Below, piece by piece: positions 1 to 7,819 of a stretch of 17,645 nt of DNA (position 1 is its first letter; every line of letters starts with the position of its first letter). Where the stretch lies: contig NW_001915146.1 in assembly GCF_000208925.1 (NCBI RefSeq), positions 1,389 to 19,033 of the forward strand. Direction: 5' to 3'. The translations under genes were made by a program, and so were the position numbers. Source of the stretch: Entamoeba histolytica HM-1:IMSS. Its lineage: Eukaryota > Evosea > Mastigamoebida > Endamoebidae. Below the pieces are notes generated by a model. That model was not told the DNA's origin. It made no database searches and saw nothing but the letters and a program-made list of their open reading frames with translations.

Positions 1-329
1 TAATCACAACTTCTCAAATTTTTATTACTCGTCATTTATCTCAACTCATTCATTCTCTCTCTTTTCATATTCAAACTCATAATAAATCAATTCTTCCTAT
101 TATTATAAAACTCCTCAATACAATTAGTATCCCAGATTCCCTTTGGAATGACTTAATCGTTTTTCTTTATCTTCAATATCATTTTTCAAAAGATCAATTA
201 CAATCTTCGGTTTTAGACCTTTTACTTCATTTATCATCATATAATCCTGTTATGACATCTAATTACATTCAAATGTTTTTAAAATCTCTTAAAATAGAAG
301 ATGAATCAATGTTTATGTATTTGGTTTAA
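1..329 (+). CDS. C-terminal part of a protein cut by the window edge, function unknown
   Basis: An open frame runs from base 3 to a TAA at 327-329 and gives the last 108 residues of a protein whose start lies left of the window. The sequence is rich in Leu, Ile, Ser and His and reads as a run of amphipathic helices, for example around residues IPDSLWNDLIVFLYLQ, ending in a short acidic patch (KIEDESM). This resembles the helical-repeat (HEAT/ARM-like) tail of a large scaffold protein, but no family motif is present, so the resemblance is only inference. The reading frame is supported by its length without stops in very A+T-rich DNA, by coding-like codon use, and by the sharp change to non-coding DNA after the stop. 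A short GC-rich hairpin follows 10 bases later. Confidence 0.7.
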   Translation, partial: ITTSQIFITRHLSQLIHSLSFHIQTHNKSILPIIIKLLNTISIPDSLWNDLIVFLYLQYHFSKDQLQSSVLDLLLHLSSYNPVMTSNYIQMFLKSLKIEDESMFMYLV

Positions 330-339
330 TTCAATTAAT

Positions 340-372
340 TGGGGATTAGAAATAGTAAATCAAATATCCCCA
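340..372. repeat. Short inverted repeat (possible hairpin) after the first gene
   Basis: TGGGGAT at 340-346 pairs perfectly with ATCCCCA at 366-372 across a 19-base loop. The G+C-rich stem stands out in this A+T-rich spacer and lies 10 bases after the stop of the upstream gene, so it would fall in that gene's 3' untranslated region. A role in mRNA 3'-end formation or stability is only a guess. Confidence 0.4.
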
Positions 373-564
373 TAACAATACTTTCTATTTTTTTATGTTT
401 TAGCTATCAGTTGATTTTCATAATTAATTTTAATGGATTTTACGATTTTTTTCTTCTTTTCTATTTTAGATAACAAAAAAATCTAAAGAAAATTTCATTT
501 TATTCTTCCTACTTCCTTTTCTATTTTAATCTACAGATCTTATTTATCTTATTTTCCTTTCTCA

Positions 565-1500
565 ATGGATATTATCACTCTAATTTGTTCATTAGTCATT
601 CTTGGTGCTATAGCAGTGCTTGTTCGATTATATGCTGCTGGTGGTGTTAATCACTCTAAAAGAGATTTATCTGGAAAAGTTGTTGTTATTACTGGAGGAA
701 CTCATGGGATGGGTAAAGTTATTGTAGAACAACTTGCTGATACTGGGGCTACCATTATTTCTTGTTCAAGAAATAATGAAATTGCTCAGAAAGTAATTGA
801 AGAAATTAAATCAGTACATAAAAGTTGTAATATTATTCATGAACATCTTGACTTATCAGATTTAGACTCAGTAAAACAGTGTGCAGAAAATATATTAAAT
901 AAGTATCATGAGATTGATATTTTAATTAATAACGCTGGAGTTATGAGAGTTCCTTATGGAAAGACTAAACAAGGGTATGAAACTCAAATGGGAGTGAATT
1001 ATCTTGGTCATTTTCTTCTTACACAAAAACTTCTTAGTGCTTTAGAAAAATGTAATGGAAGAGTTATAAATTATTCTTCTGTTGCAAGTAAATTATATCA
1101 TCGTAAGGAATTTCCATTTGTTGCAGAAGAAAAAGGGTTCTTCTCAATGAGATGGTATTGTGAAAGCAAATTATCTATGGCTATTATGGCTCAAGAACTT
1201 GCTAAAAGGAATGATAATATTATTGCTGTTTCTCTTCATCCAGGTTGTGTTAATACCGCATTATGGCAATTTTTCCCAATATGGCTTCAATATCTTTGTT
1301 GGCCAATTCTTCAAGTCATTTTTAAGACTCCATTAGAAGGAGCACAGACATGTCTTCATTTAATTCACTCTGAGTCAATTACAAATGGAGCTTATTATGC
1401 AGACTGTAAACCAGCAAAACACAACAAAATTATGGACGATAGTGATATATGCACAAAGCTTTGGAATGATTCGGTTGATGCTACAAAACAATTTTTATAA
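565..1500 (+). CDS. Membrane-anchored short-chain dehydrogenase/reductase (retinol dehydrogenase/WWOX-like)
   Basis: A 311-residue SDR-family oxidoreductase. Residues 1-25 form a hydrophobic N-terminal segment that probably anchors the enzyme in the ER or another endomembrane. The Rossmann fold follows: VVVITGGTHGMG (39-50) is the TGxxxGxG NAD(P)-binding motif, HLDLSDLDSV (94-103) the adenine-ring region, INNAGV (121-126) the NNAG motif, and GVNYLGHFLLTQ (143-154) the stretch typical of the retinol dehydrogenase/WWOX branch. The catalytic triad is visible as Ser171/Ser172, Tyr198 and Lys202 (YCESK). LHPGCVNT lies where the family has its PG motif. Length and order match the family, with the usual C-terminal substrate-binding part. 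The substrate cannot be read from sequence; a lipid, steroid or retinoid-like carbonyl is typical. Single exon, with a pyrimidine-rich leader just before the ATG. Confidence 0.92.
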   Translation: MDIITLICSLVILGAIAVLVRLYAAGGVNHSKRDLSGKVVVITGGTHGMGKVIVEQLADTGATIISCSRNNEIAQKVIEEIKSVHKSCNIIHEHLDLSDLDSVKQCAENILNKYHEIDILINNAGVMRVPYGKTKQGYETQMGVNYLGHFLLTQKLLSALEKCNGRVINYSSVASKLYHRKEFPFVAEEKGFFSMRWYCESKLSMAIMAQELAKRNDNIIAVSLHPGCVNTALWQFFPIWLQYLCWPILQVIFKTPLEGAQTCLHLIHSESITNGAYYADCKPAKHNKIMDDSDICTKLWNDSVDATKQFL

Positions 1501-1576
1501 AATTGATTGATTATCGTCGTTCATGATGTTAATTTGTAAAAATAAATCTATTTTTTTAAACTCTTTATTCCTTTCA

Positions 1577-1807
1577 ATGCAAAGTGTTACAACTTCTTTT
1601 GAAGAAATGAAGAGATTCAATTCAATTCTCTCAAAATGTTTTGGAGATAAAGAAATGATCAATCAGAATGACCTCTCTTTTATTATTCATTTACGTCGCT
1701 CATCAGAAACAAAGATAGAGTTATTAGAATACCTAGAATCAGTTATATTTTCTCAGTGTGAATTTATTGAGTCTACACATCTTAAAAGAACTCAGTCTTC
1801 TTTTTAA
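1577..1807 (+). CDS. Small helical protein of unknown function
   Basis: An uninterrupted frame ends at a TAA at 1805-1807. Two starts are possible: ATG at 1523 (94 residues) or ATG at 1577 (76 residues). I prefer 1577: the extra 18 residues of the longer form (MMLICKNKSIFLNSLFLS) read like translated A+T-rich leader, and the bases before 1577 (TTTTTTTAAACTC, then TTATTCCTTTCA) look like TATA-like and Inr-like elements. The short form begins MQSVTTSFEEMKRF and is charged and probably helical throughout (FEEMKRFNSIL, ETKIELLEYLESVIF). No signal peptide, membrane segment or known motif is seen. It starts 76 bp after the dehydrogenase stop on the same strand but should have its own promoter. It could be a subunit of a larger complex; the sequence gives no specific role. 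Confidence 0.5.
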   Translation: MQSVTTSFEEMKRFNSILSKCFGDKEMINQNDLSFIIHLRRSSETKIELLEYLESVIFSQCEFIESTHLKRTQSSF

Positions 1808-3218
1808 TCATTGAACAATTTTTTTTTATCATATATTCCCTATTTTTCTTCATTTTATAATAAAAATAATAATTCAAAAAACATTTACATTGGTTTTAAA
1901 TTTAATGATTTATTAAATACTTTAGTTCTTTTTTACAGAATCTACTTCTGATATTTATCATTTAATAAAAATTAATTCGTCGATTATTACGTTGAATTAA
2001 AACTTTTGATGAAATACTTCAAGTTTATGATTCCTATTCTTTGTTATTATGACTTCTTTAATTTGTCTTCACAAGTTAATTTTATTTTCTTAATTTATTT
2101 TTTATACATTTAATATTTATTCAGTTATTAATATATTTTTATTCTCTAATACTATTCTTGTTAATTTGTAATTTGAATTTATTAATTAATTTAGACATGT
2201 GTCATGTGTCAATTATTAAAAGTTGTTAATTGTCATTTTGTAATAATACACCTCTTTAATTTATTATTTATTATAATGATAATGTTGTTTTATTTTTATT
2301 ACGTTTACTTATTATAATATTGATATTATTAGTTAGTTTATTTTTATGTTAATTCTATTTTTAATATCAATACTTATTCATAATTAATTAAAAATGATAT
2401 TAATAAGCATTTATTTCTTTTTATTATATCCTATAACACAATGAACAATAATATAATATCATGTGACACTTAAACCAAATTTTATACATACACCCTTTAT
2501 TATTTTAATAGATAAATCATGTTGTTAAACTAATCATACTTCCTTCTATTTAAATTTAAAAATTATTCCTTGTATTATATAATTTATTGAATAAACTATT
2601 TATGATAATTGTTTGTATTAAATATTTTTATTTTATAATAATTCTATAAAAAGATTTAAATTAATTTGGTAAACTTTTATCCTTTAATTGCTTATTAGAT
2701 ACAATGTTTATTATTATCATTGTTTTGACTATTAATAGGTATATCAATAATATTGATTTCATATATTTTTGATTGTTCTGTTTAGTAATAATTCTTCCTG
2801 TTCTTATTTATTCTCTATTTACTTATTTATTCTATTTCTTTTTTTTTGTTTTACTGAATTAGTAAGTAAGTTTATTTATAAGAATCATTCTAAACTAATA
2901 ACAATACTAATATTGGATATTACTGTATGTTTAATATTATTATTTTAATGGTTTTATCTTGTACTATTGAGTTATTTTTATATCATATTATACTAACAAA
3001 TCATTTTATTTAAGGTAAAATTCCCAGTTCATAGTCGTTAAAATTATTTTTTATGACATGTTTCAATTAACTTAATTTACTTGTAAATAGTAATAAAGAG
3101 AAAATCGTTCATTACCATTTTTTTAAACCACAAAGAACAACACATCTTTTCAAAATCAGCTTAAATAAAAAGTGACTTGAAAAAGAAACAAAAAGGAATA
3201 ATTTAATAAATAATCACA
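1808..3218. other. Gene-free, extremely A+T-rich spacer of 1.4 kb
   Basis: This lies between the ends of two convergent genes. I see no frame of useful length on either strand, no GTTTGT...TAG intron that joins open frames, no tRNA-like box and no obvious transposon end. The plus strand is T-rich. Small repeats occur: CATGTGT is directly repeated near 2196-2210, and TTAATATCA at 2361-2369 is the exact inverse of TGATATTAA at 2395-2403. Both could be chance in such biased sequence. It is long for a convergent spacer here; the other convergent pairs in this window are 75-120 bp apart. Confidence 0.6.
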
Positions 3219-3452
3219 TTAATTAGGTATTTCTGGTGCTTTACACTTTTCTATCACACAAGGGTCTTGAAGGATACTATTTAATTGGTCAAGTCCTTCT
3301 TCTGTCCAAGAACCATTTAATATTTGCGAAATTTCTTTTGTAACCAATAATGCATTAGGACTTTGAGGAGATTCTATTGTAGTATATTTTGATGTTAAAA
3401 TAATGTCCTGATCATCTACAGCACTGAGGCTCATTATACGGCGAGTATTCAT
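3219..3452 (-). CDS. Small acidic protein of unknown function
   Basis: A complete 77-residue frame starting MNTRRIMSLS. The start is supported by an Inr-like TTATTCAGTC directly before the ATG on the minus strand; the inner Met7 is an alternative. After a short polar N-terminus there is a predicted helical part (NALLVTKEISQILNGSWTEE, residues 33-52), then GLDQLNSILQDP and a tail with two close cysteines (C66, C71) ending in APEIPN. No signal peptide, membrane segment or catalytic motif is present. Codon use resembles the neighbours and the frame is flanked by typical non-coding DNA. I do not recognise the family. It may be a small lineage-restricted protein or a fast-evolving subunit of a complex. 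Confidence 0.55.
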   Translation of the reverse strand: MNTRRIMSLSAVDDQDIILTSKYTTIESPQSPNALLVTKEISQILNGSWTEEGLDQLNSILQDPCVIEKCKAPEIPN

Positions 3453-3665
3453 GACTGAATAATAAGATTTCTTTCATTGAGTTAAATTACTGTATTAATA
3501 AAAAAAAAGAATGGGAGAAACTGAAGGAGATAATTCTCAACTACTATACTAAAAAATAAAAGTTCATTATAATTTCAAAAAATAACGTTTAAATAGATAA
3601 TATCTAAATTTGACATTTCTTGTTTTAGAACAACGTTAATTAAAATAGAAGGAACTGAATTATAA

Positions 3666-5201
3666 CTACTCATCAATGACAATAAGATCATTTCCTTTTT
3701 CATCATCTACCACAATTAAGTCATCATCTCCACTTTTAATCTCTTCATCCAAATGAATCACATTATTTTGAAGATTTACACGATTTCCTGGAACGTTATT
3801 CATTTCTACAGGAAGATATAAAATAGTTAAAGTCATAACATAGAGATTGACATAAGCTAGTGTAGTCAACGTAATTGAAGCATTGTTATGATATCCCATA
3901 AAATTAGCAGCAATTAAAAGACACAAATACAATATAATTACACAAATAGTAAATCCTCCATAATATTTCAAACGTAATGAAACAGGTCCTAATTTTCTAC
4001 TTTCTGAATAAGTTCGAATAATACCAAATACTAACCAAAAGATATAAATTACTATAATACCTAAAATAAGAATTGACAAAACAACATTTGCTGGATCATC
4101 AATTCCCTTTAATGTAATAGAATAATTAGGTGTTGTACGGTTATACATTAACTCCGTAAAAACTAACATAAATAATGTTAATAATAATAATGCACGTGGA
4201 AGAATAAATCTAAATGATTTTCTTATATTTAATGGTTTACGTAAAGCTTCAAACATAGAAAGAACATAAAACATTAAGAAGCAAATAAAGAATGTTTCAA
4301 TACCAGTATTAAATAATAAGAATGTTACACTATCTACTATATATTCATAAAAGAAGAATGGGTTATTAAATAATATTAATACAATATTTAGTATAAATGT
4401 CCACTTTTGTTCATGACACCATTGACTAATTGGGATACCTCTAATTGATGAAAGATATAACATACAACAGAAACTTGAAAACAAAATAAATGCCATTCTC
4501 CAAAACATTTCAAATACTGAATATGAAGTTGAAATATATGAATTTTCTACAATAATATCTCCTAAAGAAATATCAGTTGGTGTAAATGTAAATTCGAGAA
4601 GATAATTTGGATGTGTTAAATAAATTTGTGAAGCAAGTGGAATTGCTTTACAATCAAGACCTCTTGATGCAGGACATTTAACTTTTCTTGTTATTGTTTT
4701 TTCTTCAAGAAGTTCTAATGAATTGGTATCAACTTTACTATTTTTATCGATAGGTAAAGCTGATCCATATAATTTATAACTAATTTCAGTAATTCCTTTT
4801 GCTATTCACTTGTTAATTTTTTCTATCTCAAAAATACCAAAAAATTTATAAAACAAACCAGAAATTCCTTCTCTACCAAATCTCTTTTGAGGTATTAATG
4901 ATATACGTGTTTCTTGGTTTAATACTGTGAATGGACCAAAGGCAACAGTTAATTTTGTCTTTTGTTCATTTAAATCAATACCATGACATATCTTTTTATC
5001 AAAATTAGAGACTTTTTCATCACAGTCCCATGTTGATAGGGTTTTAGAAAACCATGGATTTGGGATAGTCATTGAGATACTAATACAGAAAGTTACAATA
5101 ACAACAAACATTGCAAATATTAAAAGAAATCCACATTTTGATAACTTAGATACAAGAAGCTTTGGCTCTTTGTTTGTAGTAGCTGTGTTGTTATAATTCA
5201 T
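3666..5201 (-). CDS. TMEM181/Wntless-type multi-pass membrane protein, two exons
   Basis: Exon 1 is 5201-4859 and exon 2 is 4801-3666; the 57-nt intron (4858-4802) starts GTTTGT and ends TAG. Splicing removes an in-frame TGA at 4806-4808 and gives 492 residues. Layout: short cytosolic N-terminus, TM1 (about 24-44), a lumenal domain (about 48-212) with four cysteines in two pairs (WDCDEK/KICHG and VKCPAS/LDCKA), then seven TM segments at about 216-234, 247-264, 283-300, 312-332, 354-376, 396-414 and 423-445. One TM plus a lumenal globular domain plus seven TMs, with FNNPFF (259-264) after the third TM and NLYVMTLTILYLP near the last, fits the TMEM181/Wntless family, whose members act in the secretory or endosomal pathway as cargo receptors or sorters. 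The cytosolic tail carries two copies of DLIV(V/I)D. The family call rests on topology and these motifs; the cargo is unknown. Confidence 0.78.
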
Positions 5202-6094
5202 ATCTGATTTTTAAGTTTTCAATTACCTTTTTATTTTTAAGATTTGACATTTTTGACAAACTTAAAAAAAATTCAAAAAATAACATAAATAGTAAAGTGA
5301 ATAATAATTTGTTATTTGTTCTTATTTACAAAAAATGTTATTATATCACAAAATTAAATCACTGAAACTAAGAGAAAAATATTCTACTCATTGAATTAAA
5401 GAAAGTGACATTCAAGATAAGAACCAAAGTGAATATATATTAGGTAAAGAGAAAAAAAAACAAAAAGTCTTTAGTAAATTGAACAGAACGAATATATTAA
5501 AACATCTAAATGAATTATTGTTATTTTAGACTAATAACTTCAATTTAAAAAGTTATTTAGTAATTCTATTTCTACTCTTTGACAAAAAGTTTACAATAGT
5601 TATAAATCAGAAAAACAAATTAAAAACAACACACATTAATAAGATACTAATATAACATAATAAATGACTATATAATTAATAAAAAAAAATACATAATTTG
5701 TAATAGAATACAGTATCATCTAATGAAACAAATTAATCAAAACTAACAATAAAAATAAATAAGTTACAAAACAAATAAAATCTAATAAAGATATATTTTA
5801 TAATTTATAATACAATAAAATAAGATAAAAAAAGATTAACAAATAAATGAATTAATAGAAAAAAGATATTAAAATAGATATTTAATTTTAGTAAAAAACA
5901 AAAAAACAACAACTGACAAAAATGTTAAATAATGATGTTATTAAATACGTTAAAAGAAGTTCTATTTTGATTTTAATAATTTTAAATTTGAATAAAAAGC
6001 AATTTTAATGAAAATAAATAAAAAGTAAAAATAAAAATATAGTTTTAAAGTTCTTTGACTTTATTTGTTGAAAAAGAATTTAATTTTTAAATGA
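5202..6094. other. Intergenic spacer, A-rich on the plus strand
   Basis: This 893-bp stretch lies between two minus-strand genes: upstream of the TMEM181-like gene and downstream of the PP2C gene. Both strands are full of stops. I see no RNA gene, no spliced frame and no clear repeat. The part next to 5201 should hold the promoter of the TMEM181-like gene. Confidence 0.6.
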
Positions 6095-6943
6095 TTATTT
6101 CCATTTAAAGAAGACGACAATAGCAGTATGATTATCCATTGATCCTCTTTTTAAAGACTCAGCAATCATTTCAGTAGCTACAGCATCAAAATCTTTTTTC
6201 TTATGTTTTTCAATTGATTCATAAGTAAGAGTAATAAGTTCTTCATAATTCATTTTCTCATATAATCCATCACAAGTTAAAATAAGGAATGGATTATGTT
6301 TTCCAATTGGTGTCATTTGAAGAGCAGGAATTGGTGAAACAAAATCTTTCATTGATTTGTTATATGGATATTTAAATTCTATATCTCCAAATGATCTTGA
6401 AATAGCAAGAATTCCATTAATTCTTCCACAAATAACTTGTCCACCTGCTTCTTCAATTCGTTTTTTTTCTCCTTCATCAGTTGGATTATGTTTTGTTGAT
6501 AATGGAACAGGTTTACATCCTTTTTCTTTTGGTTTAGTAATTCCAAGAACTGCTTCAGCATCTCCAAGATTAGCTGTATATAATCGTTTTCCAACTAAAA
6601 GAACAACACATGCAGTACATCCATTAGTCCAATGATCAGCTTCTGAACGTTTAAGAACTTCTTGATCAGTTTTTAAAAATGCATTATATAATGCTTTTTC
6701 ATAATTACCAGCTTTAAATTCTGTTTCATTAACAAGAATTTGTGCAAAAACTTCTTCAGCAACTTTAGCAGCTTCTTTACCTCCATGTCCATCAAATACA
6801 GCAAATAATGCCATTTGATCTCCTTTAATTTTAAACATTTTATTTAAATCAGGAATAATTAAATGAGCGTCTTCCATTTGTGGACGAGGACCACATTCTT
6901 CATGAAATCCTATTTCCATTTTTGCTAATTTACCTTTGTCCAT
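6095..6943 (-). CDS. PP2C-family (PPM) serine/threonine protein phosphatase
   Basis: A 282-residue, single-exon protein consisting almost entirely of the PP2C catalytic domain. The ordered family motifs are present: RPQMED (20-25, the RxxMED motif with a metal-ligand acidic residue), FAVFDGHGG (47-55, with Asp51-Gly52 binding the metals), GCTACVVLL, LYTANLGDAEAVLG (the GDSR region, here GDAE), ILAISRSFGD, LTCDGLYEKM (Asp near 225) and GSMDNHTAIVVFF with Asp near 271. These Asp residues form the Mn/Mg site that activates water for phosphate hydrolysis. The canonical DGxWD is DGLYE and GDSR is GDAE; both lie outside the main metal ligands, so the enzyme should be active. No targeting signal or regulatory extension is seen, suggesting a soluble phosphatase. 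A TATA-like word and an exact GAAC element lie just upstream. The substrate is unknown. Confidence 0.95.
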   Translation of the reverse strand: MDKGKLAKMEIGFHEECGPRPQMEDAHLIIPDLNKMFKIKGDQMALFAVFDGHGGKEAAKVAEEVFAQILVNETEFKAGNYEKALYNAFLKTDQEVLKRSEADHWTNGCTACVVLLVGKRLYTANLGDAEAVLGITKPKEKGCKPVPLSTKHNPTDEGEKKRIEEAGGQVICGRINGILAISRSFGDIEFKYPYNKSMKDFVSPIPALQMTPIGKHNPFLILTCDGLYEKMNYEELITLTYESIEKHKKKDFDAVATEMIAESLKRGSMDNHTAIVVFFKWK

Positions 6944-6965
6944 TTTATTTGGTATGTTTTTTCTT

Positions 6966-7010
6966 AGTTCATTTTTTTTAATTGAAGTTTCTTTCCTTCT
7001 TATTTAAATA
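6966..7010 (-). promoter_or_regulatory. Probable core promoter of the PP2C gene
   Basis: Read on the minus strand, TATTTAAATA (7010-7001) is followed by AATGAACT (6973-6966), an exact copy of the Entamoeba GAAC core-promoter word as I recall it, and then by the ATG 22 bases later. The order TATA-like, GAAC, short leader fits the known Entamoeba three-part promoter. Assignment is by motif and position only. Confidence 0.5.
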
Positions 7011-7767
7011 TTGATAAAACAACATTGTTTTTACTTCTCTTGGTTTTATTTATTTTTTTTTCTTTTTCATTAAAAAACTTCCTTATAAACCTCTCATTTC
7101 TCTTCTTCTTTCTTTAAGAATTCCTCTCCTTTGTTTATTTTTCTTCTTTCAGTGTTTTTTCATCCTCTCCTTTTTTAGTTGTTTAACTAATCTAAAAAAT
7201 TGAAAGTTTATCTACTCAAATGGATCAATCTCTTCCTTCTTTCTTATTTGTTTTGTTTCTTTTATTGTTTTATCATTTTTATTACTCAATTTTTATTATA
7301 GGCACTTTATTCTTTCCTTTGTTTCTATTAACTTGAATTATTCTGTGTTTAGAATAATACTGTTCTTCAATTCTTTTTTCTCAAAGTCTTTACTTATGGT
7401 GTGTTTTTCACTAAAGAAAAGAAAAAAAATTTCACTCAGTGGAGTTTATTTTGAAAGCTACTTAATTTTGGCTTTACACCCATTAAAAATTTTTTGAGAT
7501 AAACCCCACTAGACTCTTAATGAACGTAATTATAAGATTCGGCAAATTAAGTTCTTGATTACCTAGTACATTAAGGAAATAAATGAAAAGACAACAACTA
7601 AGAAAGAAACTTCAAAAACAGGAAAACCTACTTTTTTCTCTTTTCATATAACTAGTGAAGATAATGGGGGACAAAAAAAATAGAGCACAATAGTGTAAAT
7701 CACAGGGACTTTACCTTAAGAATCTACTTAGCTTAAGAATAGAAAAAATTAGAAAAGAAATGGTCAC

Positions 7768-7800
7768 TATAAAAGAGAACTAGTATTGTGTCAAATTTCA
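7768..7800 (+). promoter_or_regulatory. Probable core promoter of the LisH-HMG gene
   Basis: TATAAAAG (7768-7775) is followed at once by a GAAC word (7777-7780) and then by AAATTTCA (7793-7800), close to the Entamoeba Inr AAAAATTCA, about 25 bases after the TATA. The ATG at 7820 gives a leader of about 20 bases. Order and spacing match the three-part Entamoeba core promoter. Confidence 0.55.
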
Positions 7801-7819
7801 TTAGACTTAAGTTTAAAAT

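Larger units (their letters stand above)
6944..7819. other. Divergent intergenic region between the PP2C and LisH-HMG genes
   Basis: An 876-bp spacer that must hold both promoters. The left half is T-rich on the plus strand and the right half A-rich. Around 7440-7740 composition is less extreme, with G+C-richer words (TTCACTCAGTGGAGT, GGCTTTACACCC, AAACCCCACTAGACTC). CTTAAGAAT is directly repeated at 7715-7723 and 7732-7740, each copy containing the palindrome CTTAAG. No open frame of note, no spliced gene and no RNA gene I can name. Confidence 0.5.

Noticed and set aside
1980..2060. TGATGA-like C box suggesting a C/D snoRNA
   Set aside because: No CTGA D box or terminal stem at a suitable distance.
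2361..2403. 9-bp inverted repeat as a transposon end
   Set aside because: It is entirely A+T-dominated, lacks a target-site duplication or coding part, and may be chance.
4806..4808. In-frame TGA read as a pseudogene or stop-codon readthrough
   Set aside because: It lies inside a well-formed GTTTGT...TAG intron whose removal restores the frame.
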